64,000 nucleotides of DNA from Ridgeia piscesae (Eukaryota; Annelida; Polychaeta; Sabellida; Siboglinidae): the NCBI GenBank assembly GCA_025642075.2, contig JAODUO010000860.1, forward strand, positions 62,001 to 126,000, written 5' to 3'. Each line of letters starts with the position of its first letter. Positions within the stretch are counted from its first letter, which is position 1. The notes beneath the pieces are model-generated. The model was not told the origin of the DNA. It saw nothing but the letters and a program-made list of their open reading frames with translations, and searched no databases. Positions 1-12,260 of the stretch are shown here, piece after piece. Made by a program: the position numbers and the translations under genes.

Positions 1-13
1 GTGTTGTGTTGTG

Positions 14-98
<85 letters not shown>

Positions 99-180
99 CA
101 CGTACGACCGTACATATGTGTGCGTACACATGTGCTTGACCACGCTCGTGCATACATACATACATACATACATACATACG

Positions 181-212
<32 letters not shown>

Positions 213-231
213 TGTGCGTGCGAGCGTGCGA

Positions 232-266
<35 letters not shown>

Positions 267-300
267 TGTGAGTGTGTGTGTGCGTGTGTGCGTGTGTGTT
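1..300. repeat. Compound microsatellite (GT)n / (CATA)n / (CGTG)n
   Basis: The window opens inside a tract that runs as (GT)n to about 92, then CATA units (about 150-178), then CGTG units to about 270, ending in degenerate GT. It is open in two forward frames only because the unit has no stop codon. It was not called as coding. Confidence 0.95.
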
Positions 301-3300
301 CATGTGAGTGCACACATGGCATGCACGGTCAGTGTAATGAGTGATATGTGCATACAAATGCATGCCTATGTGCTTAAGCATGCATTTCATACGCGTCTAT
401 GTATCATCGATATCTTTATGTGTCTGTATATACGTAATGTTTATGATTGGATTTTTTTTATTTCATCATTTGGCTCCTTGACCCTATGCATACCACTGCT
501 ATATTAGCCTATATATACATTGGCCTGAACCAGTCAGTTTTCTCTCAAGCGCCATGCTTTTAGGGATCGAATGTTTCTGTTGAACACTGTCTTCTACGCA
601 TGCACGTTGTGTACTGTTGGGACCTGGTATTTACCCTCCCCCCACACTGTCACCTTGGTAAATACCCGTGAGAAGGGCATAGTGTTGCCTCTAGCTGAAG
701 CGGAATGTGCTGATGACTGGCTGAGTATTGGAACAGAAGGTCTACTGACAAGTTAGTTGACCCTGTCCATCTTCATATTTTTCCAGATGGTCAGTAGATC
801 TCAGGTTTGCCGTTGGTCTGACCAGTGTCCAGGCACGCTGCCAGGTAGAGGGCTTTGCTTGTGTTCACCGGTCAATGTTCATTAATTCATAGACACCCCT
901 GTAGTACAAAATGGAAACATTATTTTGTGCAATGATTGTCTGTGGAATTAAGCAAACTCATTGCTATTTGCATATTTTGTTTATACCAATTTAACGTAGA
1001 CGAAAAACCAGTCTCTGAAATAGAAAGAATAGAGTAACATCATCTGGCTACGGAACGGTTGTACAAATGGGTGATTACATAATAACAGGCAGTGACGCAA
1101 CATTGAATAAATAGAATCGATGCAATGCTTACGTCACAGCCGAATACATAAACATGCCTGTCAGGTTAGCAACATTATAAAGAACCTTGGTTATGCTACA
1201 TCAAAAGCGAATAGCTATACTTTAGATGACGATCACTCCTTTGAGCGCATTCCATCTGCCTTCTAGTCCTCTTTACGTCAGAAGCCATGCTGGTGCATCC
1301 CATTCACTCGCGGTGAATCCCTAGGGTGAAATTTGTTTCACCCCGGTCAGTTGCCCTTTTGGTGATTTCAAAAGATAGAGTGAACACAATGTGCCCCGAT
1401 GACAGTGGGGCAGCGGTTGGAAGCTTTTCTGTCAAACCAACTCGTCTTCACAATGCCCGTATTCAGACAATGGCGGAGTTAGTGAACAGTACTCAGTCGC
1501 TTACGTAACCAGTAATTGCACTTTCTTCGGCGTCAGCTCAACCGGCTCAACCGGCCTGTCATTATGGCACATCGAGTGAGTTAGGTGTGAGGTAATTACA
1601 GACGAAAACCAACTCTTACAACTTGCTAATTTACTGGTCATTGATCGTTGCTGATAACTTACTCCGGTAGCGTGTAGACAAGATTATTCTGTTACCTCTA
1701 CAAAGTGTTTGAGCTTGGGTTTTGTTTATTGCCCTAGAACCAAACGGTCGTTGGCAAATAGTTATGACACGTCCATTTGGATGTCTAGGACATGTACAAA
1801 TGGTTCTCGTAAATAACAATATTACTGTGTTATATATTGTATTTATATTTAAACGATCTACGTAATTAATATTACTTGGTGTTAGATTTGAAAATAATAT
1901 ATGTTTAAAAAGTGTAGTACGGTTTCTTCTGTATGCCCGCACTTCTGCATTGTACTGTAGCGTTATGGAATTATTTAATTTTTATTTATGAAGTTGTCAT
2001 GGTACTACCGCCAAAAAGAGGGTGTGTTTATTGCTTTATAAATGCAGCTCGTTTGTGTTGTGTCGGAACTAGTTTGTTCTCTAAGGTATGCACTAGACGG
2101 CTTTGTAAGCTAGGCAACAGCTTTACGCTATATTTGTATTATATCCGTCTGTCTGAATGATGAGTTGGCTCTGTTTTGTACCAAATCGTATTCCACGGTG
2201 CTCCATGACAAGTCACAATCTGTATGCCCATGTTTATTTAAAGCAATGTTATGGGATTATTGTATTAAGCTGGTCTTGCTTCGTTGCTGGTTGAATAATA
2301 TTCAGTTATATGTGTTCATACAGGTCTACAATAAACCAAATGAATCTAATCTACTTTAAATCTTATGAGTGATATATGTAGACCGCGGCATAAACAACGT
2401 AGTTTATACAGACATGTCTTCCCATTGTTAAATCAATATAATAATAGCTTACTGGTTTGTGTTTAAGAACCGCATATTATTCACAATGTGGATGATAACA
2501 TTATGCTCACGAGAGGTTCGTGTGTGTATGCAAACCATTCAACCATAACTGAAGTGGGGATAAACGTTGCTAACAGTAAGTTCCTCGAACTACTGTTTGA
2601 AGTGAATTTGTGGTTTCCGCCATAACAACTACAAGTGGGATCGAGTATATAGCGGATTCCACGAATCTCCTTCTAAAATGATTAGTCTACAATCGTTGGT
2701 TTGGGATGTTGAGTTCGCGTAACTGAACATTTATAAGGGGGCTATGAAGACTGTTATATTTTCAGACTTTGCATCTTCCGGAGCCGTTCATAAGACGCAA
2801 CATTTTCAGAGAAAATACAATGTAAATCTCTCAATGACATCTAACAAAACGCAGCATCTATTCTTTTGTGATGTCTTTCAGACAGGTCAGGACGGACATA
2901 TCATGATGGCAACGAGTGGTGACAATTTCTTCTGGGTTACTGCGTCGTTGAAAAGAACAATGACAAAGTATTAACATCTAATCTAGTTTGCGTATCCAAT
3001 ACCAAGTGACCCCTTTCTACCCAGACTCCATTTCGGGGGTCCGATTGCAAAATCTCTCTCGCGATTATGATAAGCGCATTTGTCGCAATTACTAACTGAT
3101 GACCCGATTACAAACACAATTCAGAAGCGGGTCATGTCGTTGCATATCTGTGATATCAGCAGCTGTCAGTAGTGAATAAACACGTACCCTGTGGGGAAAA
3201 GTTGATGGATCTACAGCCGCCGACGCCGTTGACGTAGGCCGGTGGTTATGAATATACCTTGTTGTTGTTTAACGGAGCAGAGCAAGCCAAGGGGACCAAC

Positions 3301-3580
3301 CTTTGTGTGTCTCTCGTCGGTTGGCGGGGACTGTGAGAGAGTGTAGGTAGGCCCGTTACAGTCGTGGTCACTCCGCGTTGAAGGCAGGGCGCGTGGGCAA
3401 AGTACGTGAGGTTTGCAGAGGAGGGATAATTGGGTGTTTGCGGGTGCAAAGACGGGACGGGTGAATACCTACTTTGTGTGCTGACTACAATCGGTTGAAC
3501 TGCGACAGGAGGACCAGAGCATGAGTAAGTTCGCATTTGTTTATGTTAAGCTACACACGGGGGTGTTAGTTTGGCGGGCG
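301..3580. other. No gene recognised, unique AT-rich DNA
   Basis: Only short open frames without similarity to anything I recognise occur here, and no conserved motif or RNA gene was seen. The last 350 bases are more GC-rich and read as ordinary intergenic DNA. Confidence 0.6.
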
Positions 3581-3768
3581 TGTGTGTGTGTGTGTGTGTG
3601 TTGGGTTTGGGTTTGGGTTTGGGTTTGGGTTTGGGTTTGGGTTTGGGTTTGGGTTTGGGTTTGGGTTTGGGTTTGGGTTTGGGTTTGGGTGTGTGTGTTT
3701 GGTTTGGGTTTGGGTTTGGGTTTGGGTTTGGGTTTGGGTTTGGGTTTGTGTGTGTGTGTGTGTGTGTG

Positions 3769-3805
<37 letters not shown>

Positions 3806-3930
3806 CGTGTGTGCATCTGTGCGATTGCATGTACGTAGGAGTGTGCATAAGCGTATGTGCATATGTGTGTGCATTTGCGTACGTGTGTGTGTATGTGCTC
3901 GCGCATATGTGCATGTGTGTATGTGCGCGT
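3580..3930. repeat. (GT)n - (TTTGGG)n - (GT)n compound repeat
   Basis: A short (GT)n leads into about 15 tandem GGGTTT hexamers (3602-3690), a GT-rich break, then about 7-8 more hexamers (3702-3748), and ends in (GT)n that decays by about 3930. The plus strand has a run of three guanines every six bases, the textbook arrangement for intramolecular G-quadruplexes. The unit differs from the usual animal telomere hexamer TTAGGG, so I call it an interstitial repeat. Confidence 0.95.
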
Positions 3931-4330
3931 GCATGTTTCTCTGTCTACTCACACACGCACGTACGCACTTTGAATACCTCCTTCAAACAAGCTATATTAT
4001 GTGTGCTTATCAGCTTGATTCGATTGTACGCCCAGATTATCGAGCTATTGTAAATAGGTTGGCTCCTACCCCCACCCAGGTCACGTCTCCTAAAGTCTAA
4101 ACACAAGCTCTCTGTGGAATATCAAACCACAATCCACAGGATATTCCAGGGTTCTCTTCATCCATGCATGCATAGACGTAGCTGAAAGCATGTATGGAGC
4201 CATGCCCAATTTTATCAACGCATCGCAGTGTACTTTCACGTACGCTGTAAGCCCCTATATACACACAATTGACTATCGCAATAAGGACACCAGAAACGTT
4301 GCTACCTGTTCGTCCTATCATCGTGAGTTT
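3931..4330. other. Spacer between two repeat arrays, nothing recognised
   Basis: No gene, RNA or element was recognised. The last bases run directly into the 36-bp minisatellite. Confidence 0.5.
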
Positions 4331-4332
4331 TA

Positions 4333-5456
4333 GGCGTTTGGGTTGTTCTGGATACTACTTTATCGTCGTTTGGGTTGGTCTGGATACTACTTTATCAACG
4401 TTTGGGTTGGTCTGGATACTACTTTATCAACGTTGGGTTGGTCTGGATACTACTTTATCAACGTTTGTTTGGGTTGGTCTGGATACTACTTTATCAACGT
4501 TTGTTTGGGTTGGTCTGGATACTACTTTATCAACGTTTGTTTGGGTTGGTCTGGATACTACTTTATCAACGTTTGTTTGGGTTGGTCTGGATACTACTTT
4601 ATCAACGTTTGTTTGGGTTGGTCTGGATACTACTTTATCAACGTTTGTTTGGGTTGGTCTGGATACTACTTTATCAACGTTTGTTTGGGTTGGTCTGGAT
4701 ACTACTTTATCAACGTTTGTTTGGGTTGGTCTGGATACTACTTTATCAACGTTTGTTTGGGTTGGTCTGGATACTACTTTATCAACGTTTGTTTGGGTTG
4801 GTCTGGATACTACTTTATCAACGTTTGTTTGGGTTGGTCTGGATACTACTTTATCAACGTTTGTTTGGGTTGGTCTGGATACTACTTTATCAACGTTTGT
4901 TTGGGTTGGTCTGGATACTACTTTATCAACGTTTGTTTGGGTTGGTTGATCTGGATACTACTTTATCAACGTTTGTTTGGGTTGGTCTGTTTACTACTTT
5001 ATCAACGTTTGTTTGGGTTGGTCTGGATACTACTTTATCAACGTTTGTTTGGGTTGGTCTGGATACTACTTTATCAACGTTTGTTTGGGTTGGTCTGGAT
5101 ACTACTTTATCAACGTTTGTTTGGGTTGGTCTGGATACTACTTTATCAATGTTTGTTTGGGTTGGTCTGGATACTACTTTATCAACGTTTGTTTGGGTTG
5201 GTTGATCTGGATACTACTTTATCAACGTTTGTTTGGGTTGGTCTGGATACTACTTTATCAACGTTTGTTTGGGTTGGTCTGGATACTACTTTATCAACGT
5301 TTGTTTGGGTTGGTCTGGATACTACTTTATCAACGTTTGTCTGGGTTGGTCTGGATACTACTTTATCAACGTTTGTTTGGGTTGGTCTGGATACTACTTT
5401 ATCAACGTTTGTTTGGGTTGGTCTGGATACTACTTTATCAACGTTTGTGTGGAAGT
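4333..5456. repeat. 36-bp minisatellite, about 31 copies
   Basis: The first four units are 31-32 bp. The remaining roughly 27 are 36 bp, having gained an extra GTTT, and are almost identical. Two units carry a 4-bp insertion giving GGTTGATCTGG (near 4945 and 5201). They are 256 bp apart, exactly seven 36-bp units plus 4 bp, which points to duplication of a seven-unit block. Because 36 is a multiple of three and the unit lacks stops, several frames on both strands stay open for hundreds of codons as a 12-residue periodic peptide; I regard these as non-coding. One half of the unit is GT-rich and the other AT-rich. Confidence 0.97.
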
Positions 5457-8400
5457 CTAAAACGACGATTTGCAAACTGATGCACGTGATACCTGGGAAT
5501 TTTTGATGTTTATTCAACAACATTTACTGTGCTAAACTTTCCATATATACAGTCTTTTAGACAGGTTTATGGTTTAATGTTATGTAACTAACTCGTGACA
5601 CTAAGGAAATTCCTGAAGCATAGTACTTCTTCACATGTGTGCCTTTCAAGGTCTGCTAAGTTGGGAAGTGTCCAACTATTTGTCAATCGTAAATCAAAGG
5701 CTTTGAGGCTGCATGATCCCACAGGAAATGGAATGGTTCCAATATACTTAGTGAAGTCACACGTAGACAGTTTGTTGGATGTTTTCCAGAAATTTGTCCC
5801 TTGCCGAAGACAAGTGTCAGATTCTTGACAATTTGTATCCACATTGCATTCATAAATATTAGCCCTCTGGCGAACAACTACGTAACTGTCATGCGATGAA
5901 TTCTGCAGAATTGAGGACTCGGTACATACCTCAGGCCACGTACATTTGTTAGGTAATATTTGTCGGAGAGAATTGGTGATGATTTACCTCCAAATGCATG
6001 TGATGTGAAATATGGTCTACTATCCATATAGGTGAACTTGATGCAATATGTGTGTGACGTATCAGTATAACAACTGTGGCATGACACATTGCAAGTGTCG
6101 CTACTGAGTCTGATCACCCGCTCTCTACGTTCTTCCATGTACTTCCGTCTCAAAGGAGATACCGTTGTATAAAATGTAAAACATCTCGCTATAGCAGGAG
6201 TTTTGTGCCGGTGGCCATTAGAATGTTGAATGCTAAATGAGTCATATTGATGTCACCCGGTTGAATTGTTCTTGTAGTGATACATCTGGAAATTCATTTG
6301 CATTTTGTTGAGACCATCCCATATATTTTAGATGTGATCATGAGTTGTAAAATGCATATCCTTTTAAGGACAATAAAGTAAAGTGAAAGTGAAAGACATT
6401 TTGTTGGCCTAAACTTTACTTGTTGACAAGTTAATGCAAGTTTCCGCAAACAGTAATAATTTCCCAAACTTTGCAAATTGACTACATGACCCGACAAAAA
6501 TGTTTTTAACAGAAAAATAAACACATAATTTCACATTTTGTAAACATTAATGTATTTCGTCAGCATATGTCGTTAATAAAAGTCATGTATAGTATCACAT
6601 AAACCATGGAAGGTTTTGTTTGATACAATATAAAAAACGACCCATTTAGTTTAAAGAATGTATACTTGTATCACTGAGATATAAACGATCATGTGACGTA
6701 TTCACACTGAACTGCTATTGCTGTGAATGTGTTTCATTTGTACCTACCAACTATTATATTCACCCCACATTCCATCTTTTCCGTTTCTTTTTCAATCAAT
6801 CCATCGGTAGTAGAGGAATATGTTTCCTCTACCAGCCGGTTTCATCAAGTGATACCTTGATATTATTATCATCATAATAACACATCGGCTCATGCAAGTA
6901 CTTCGCTGTGTACGTCTACATTTGCTTGTGTCAGACCACGGCCCACGGCACCAACTGTAATTGCCCGGCTGTCTGCAGCGCGCTCCACACAACAATTCCA
7001 CGATATTTATTGGCCGTTTCACTGCCATAAACTGCAGAAATAGTGCAGCGGTAGATCTGTAATTGTGGGGTAAATGTTGTAACTACCTGCGAACCCAGCG
7101 ACCCCTGGTTTGGTCTCGCGTCGGGCAGGATGTACGAAGGTAATGAAACGTACGTGAAAGCGGCGTTAATTTGGGTATTTAGGAGTCATATGTGGCTCCT
7201 GTGAAACTGTTTGTTGGAGCTGTGCCCTGTAGATTTTGACAACGACTTAATGTCTCGTCGTAAATAGTTTGTAGAGTATTATATCCATCAAATGATTCCC
7301 TCTGTATTTACACGCACATACGCACGCACTCACGCACGCACGCACGCACACACACGCACGCACGCAACAGATTATACAAGGACACATTTCATCAGTAAGA
7401 TGTGAGGTAAAATATTCAGGATAAGATTAACTGAATTACTTCAAACATATACTGAAAAATATATAAACAACGAACACTTATCTACGCCCCTCAACGCCGA
7501 GTAGAGTAAGTGTCAACGTTCGAGAATTTAGTGTGAACTATGTGCAGTTTGGAGAAGTTGTGTTTGACTTGATTGGCATAACAGGAACATTTCTCGTGGT
7601 AAGTCACTTTTGTAGTGGAATCTATTATTCACTGTGTGTATGTTATCTCTTTGTGGCCGTGTTCTTTCAGTCTCATTGCCCGGGAAAGGAGTAAAATCGG
7701 TGACACACTGCATGGCAAGTGAGGCACTCCGCTACCACTGCCTGTGAAACGTCTCACTTTTCAAGTGTCATTGATCGGGCCGGCATAATTATCTCCCGAA
7801 ACATTTTAGAAGGCGAAACGCGTGAACAGCCTTTGCCCAGACACAAGAACATTCCATTTTAGAGGATACGTGACTATGATATTATTAGCACGAAGCCACG
7901 GTATATTTTTGATAATTTGTCAAACTTGGATATCATTGACTTTTGTTCCAATTTACTTCATCAATTAAATTGGAACAAGAATATGATGTCATATGGTGGG
8001 CGTTATATAAACCAACAAAACATTTTGTTGATCTATGGCTCCATGATCATAAAATCATGGTCAGATATCCTTTAATGGTATCTTTTTATGTCTGGGCAAT
8101 GGTTGGTCAAGCGCTTCAGTCCTCCTTTAACTTGAGTATTTTAGTGGAAATGAGAGAGCTATGTTCAACTCTATTTCTTTCACAGTGACCTTCGCCAATT
8201 AGCATAACTCGTCTAATTCGGGATTATATATTCCGGAACAACGCTCTGTGAAAGTGGCTTTAGAGTGTTGATGGCACCACGGCCACTTGACCCTTGTAAA
8301 CCCTAATTAGTGACCAGATTACAGGGTTTGCGGTAGGAAGTAGACGGTGTTTAATTGGGCCTGTCTGCCCCAGGTCATTCAGCTGACGAGCAGAATATAA

Positions 8401-8635
8401 TCGAGATGTGTTTGTTTCCGAGTGAGTCTGACTGAATTGTGGTTGCTCGCACAGTTGAGTGCCCGTCGTGTGAATGTTGCGTTGGTTTGTTCATGCGGTA
8501 CTGCGAGTTGAATAGGGTCCGGGTTTATTCGTGCTGGTAGATGTCATCAGTACATTCTGGGGTGATTAATGTGTGTGATTGACAGGTGCGTGGACCGTGG
8601 GCTAGCAGACTGGTGACACGGACGAACGGACGGAT

Positions 8636-8636
<1 letters not shown>
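5457..8636. other. No gene recognised, includes a short (CACG)n at about 7312-7369
   Basis: All open frames are short and unrecognised. A small CACG-type microsatellite lies at about 7312-7369. The stretch 5790-5845 resembles 10080-10145 and may belong to a dispersed repeat. Confidence 0.6.
5785..5845. repeat. Short dispersed repeat (pair with 10080-10145)
   Basis: Both stretches share the order CCAGAAA/CCCGAAA, TG-CCCTTGC, an AAG/AGG-CAA step, TGTCAGATTC/TGTCAAATTC and a GTCCAC/ATCCAC end. The similarity is imperfect, so these would be old copies of one element of unknown type. Confidence 0.4.
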
Positions 8637-8686
<50 letters not shown>

Positions 8687-8884
8687 TGCGTTAACACATA
8701 CATAATCGAACGCACGCACGTACAAATACACATTCTCTCACATACGTAGTTACATACCCGCGCGCGCGCGTACACACACGCACACGCACACGCACACGCA
8801 CACGCACACGCACACGCACACGCACACGCACACGCACACGCACACGCACACGCACACGCACACGCACACGCACACGCACACAAA
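8637..8884. repeat. (CACG)n and (CACACG)n microsatellites
   Basis: A CACG array (8637-8686) is followed by degenerate sequence and a CACACG hexamer array (about 8774-8880). Both are alternating purine-pyrimidine tracts on either strand. Confidence 0.97.
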
Positions 8885-9533
8885 CGCAACTACAGACAGA
8901 CGGACATGCAGACATACAGACAGTGGGGCGGACAAGTGGGTGGACGGGTATACAGTATTCAAAGACGCTACGAGCAGTGGCTATTCGTATGGAAAGTAAA
9001 TCTGTTTAATGGCGCATAACGCGGATTTTGTTATCAAAAGATGACACGTGATTACACATGCAGCTGTCGTGTCCCGGCCGTGTCCTGTTACTGTCTACAC
9101 TGAATGGCTGTCGAGATCAGTCAGATACGTCAACTGAAGGTCTTTTAACCCCGTCTTCCATAGTCCAAATAATTGGCGTCACTCTCACTGGAATAAACGC
9201 AGGCACAGTGTGAACTACCGTGACTTGTTCTGCCACGGCCTCTATCAAATCGACCTTTCTTTTCAAATTCAGTATATGTTTAACCCTCTTTTTAAAATGA
9301 TTGCTTGCGTGTTCCGCACCACTGAAGCACAAGCCAAGAGGTTATACGTGCAGTGACACGGTGTCTCGATCTGCATCATGCTGACTGCTGTTTCTCCCTC
9401 TGGTCTAACGGTTCGATGGTCTCTGACTTGGTCTCCTTCCAGCGGCTCCTTCGTGTCAGCTCTCCCTCCGCCTTATGGTACCTATTCTCATCGCTTCCGC
9501 CGCTACTGATCCTCCATGGAGTTCAGAGGCTGC

Positions 9534-9534
<1 letters not shown>
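8885..9534. other. No gene recognised
   Basis: Unique sequence between two microsatellites. No gene, RNA or element was seen. Confidence 0.5.
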
Positions 9535-9592
<58 letters not shown>

Positions 9593-9643
9593 TAATAATA
9601 ATAAAACAATAATAATAATAACAACAATAATAATAACAACAAT

Positions 9644-9691
<48 letters not shown>

Positions 9692-9707
9692 AATAATAAT
9701 AATAATA
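9535..9707. repeat. (TAA)n / (CAA)n trinucleotide repeat
   Basis: A TAA array (9537-9586) passes through mixed AAT/AAC units into a CAA array (about 9643-9690) and back into TAA. Confidence 0.97.
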
Positions 9708-11644
9708 CATATATTCGTACTAAAATGTTACAGTTTTATTAAATCAATTAATTTATAGTAGGTACTGTGTACATGAAACATGAACCAATTAAAGAGCGCA
9801 GCTGATCAATGGACAGAAAAGAACACGTGCTACTTACACAATGTATGCTAAGTAACACGTCTTTTGCAAATGAGTTTTAAACGTTAGTTCCCCATTTATC
9901 CGCTCCTGGTATTGGTCTTGAATCATATCGTAAAGGTGATTACACTTAATTCTCCAGATGGAGTCAACAAGTTCCCTCCAACCAAAGCAGTCTTGGGCAA
10001 CCTAGCTCAGTTCTTACACGGTCTTCCCGACCGGTTTCATTTCTTCTTCATCCCAAAGGAAATGGAAAGTTAGCAATATCCCGAAACCTGCCCCTTGCTA
10101 AAGGCAAATGTCAAATTCATTAGAACACTGCGTCCACGTATCTTCTGCGATTCTTCTCTAGTTGCCCAGTGGTCGGCTTCTTCTTCGTCGTCTCCTTTTC
10201 GTCTTCCAGTAAATCCTCCCATTTCCACCATCGTTACACACATCCACTTTCTGCAATCTCTCACCCCAATCCCATTACTTCAAAACTCTTACGTCACCAT
10301 CGTCTTATTTCACCACCAGACTTCATCCTGTCTTAAAACACCTTTGTTCAGTGTGCCCATTTTCGGGCAATGCCACAGGATGTGTGAGGCCATAAAACAT
10401 CGCCATGCGTGACAACACGTGCCCGTGGCCAGAAGGGACAACACAGTTGGTTGCGCATCCCTTCTCTTGTTTCTTGTCTTGTCAGAAGTCCCGTTCTACT
10501 TGCTGTGTATTCGGACCTGTGGTTTCTCCGACACATTGTCGGTCTTAACCGGTGTGTTCCCACGTTCGTTCTACGAGAGTCTCTTTGAAATCACTACCCA
10601 TATCTACAAGTTCAACTGCATATGAAACATATCGGTGTGTATTAATATAAAAGCTTATTTGACCACATCCTGAAAACGCCACCAGCCGTGATTAAGGACA
10701 TCGTGTTATCCGTGTGTGGCCACAGACGGACATGACAACTGATCTGATAATTCCAGTAAGTGTGTATGACACTGCATAATGCAGATGACACGTTGTTTAT
10801 TACTACAGCATGGTGTACGTATTTCCATCGAACCTCCGCTCAATAACACCATTTCAAAAGCGCAGCTCTTCGCTTGCAATTCGGCACGATCGATTCTCAG
10901 CAAAACTGCCTTTCCCACAATTAAGACCCCACAAATGATTAACTGGTTATACCCCGCCCTCCGCCAGCAAATGACACCCTCGACGACAGTGCCCCTTTTT
11001 GCCTTCGGGGTTCTTTCAGCGAGACCTTTCACTTGCACGCATCGGTGAATCGCACCTGGTAGGGTTGCCTGATTAATCAGCTCTTGTATTGCTGGCGAAA
11101 GGCCACGCGCGGCTCCTGTCACCTCATTGGCCCCAGCACATTATAAATGCACGGTCCGGGGCCGACGCTCGCTGTCATGGTCGCTGCGTTCCGTTGGAAC
11201 AATTTACTTGATGTCTGTCACAAGAGCAGGCTGCTTGGATATCGGGCCACATTGTTTATTCAGTGACAATATCGCGTCCGACGCATTTGACACTCGTGAG
11301 GTGCGGATGTTTAATGAGCATTGCGACGATCCGGTAATCTGGAGATGAACGGTGGCATGTTTGTTCTGGATTAGTTCTTGTGAATCTGGCGAGAAATCGA
11401 TGCGAGGACAGGTAGACTAGACTGACAGCAGCTGCACAGCGCAGGTGAGGCTTTCAATATTATCTGACGTAGGCGGTGTTTTTATTATTTCGAATGGCGC
11501 ATTTGAAGAGAAGATAGGCTCCATCGACACGACGTGTGTATTAATTGTTATATGAATTAAAGATTACAATAAGTATAACGATATCATTATTGTCATCGCG
11601 ATTTACGATGTTACAATGTTATATTTATTATCATTATCTGTCTG
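9708..11644. other. No gene recognised
   Basis: The stretch 10080-10145 is the partner of the short repeat at 5785-5845. The following 250 bases are CT-rich. No open frame has a recognisable domain. Confidence 0.55.
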
Positions 11645-12213
11645 TCTCGATGTAGATCGCTGGCTCTGTGGCGCTCTCTCCATCTCGTTCCATATGTATT
11701 CTCCCATTTTATATCTATAAATTCCTTGGCCCATCTCCCCTCTTTCTCCCACCATCATGTCTGCTTCTTCTTGTTTTTCATATATCTCTCTCTCTCCCCC
11801 CCCCTCTCTCTCTCTCTCTCTCCCTCTTTTTTCTCATTCTCATTTCACTCTTACTGCCCCTTCTCATATTGTCCTTCCCCTTCCTCCATAACTCGCACCA
11901 TACATTCATCCTCCTTCCCTGCCTCCTCCTTCTCCTCCCCCTTCCTCCATTTGTCTCTCTTCCTCCCTCCCTCCCTCTCTCTCTCTCTTCCTACCTCTCT
12001 CTCCCTCTGACCCTTCCTATCTCCCTCAATCCCCCTCCCTCCCTCTCCCTCCCCATTCCTCCCTCACTCCCTCCCTCCCTGCCTCCCGACCTCACTCTCT
12101 GCCTCCCTACCTCCCCGTCCCTCCTTCTGTTCCTTCCTCCCTCCCTACCTCCCCTCCCTTCCTCCTCCCTTCCTCCTCCCTCCCTACCTCCCTTCTTCCA
12201 TCCATCCCACCCT

Positions 12214-12257
<44 letters not shown>
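11645..12257. repeat. Long polypyrimidine tract (CT/CCT-rich)
   Basis: About 600 bases of nearly pure C and T on the plus strand, grading from irregular CTC/TCC sequence to a perfect (CT)n at about 12217-12256. Such mirror-like homopyrimidine DNA can form triplexes. The open frame across it (Pro/Ser/Leu-rich) is an artefact of composition. Confidence 0.9.

Positions 12258-12260
<3 letters not shown>

Noticed and set aside
3602..3748. True telomere or chromosome end
   Set aside because: The unit is TTTGGG rather than TTAGGG, it is flanked on both sides by unique DNA, and it is short.
4343..5506. Open frame of 387 codons across the 36-bp minisatellite (and frames on the other strand)
   Set aside because: It is explained by a stop-free unit whose length is a multiple of three. 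Several frames are open alike, and there is no start context, signal or family.
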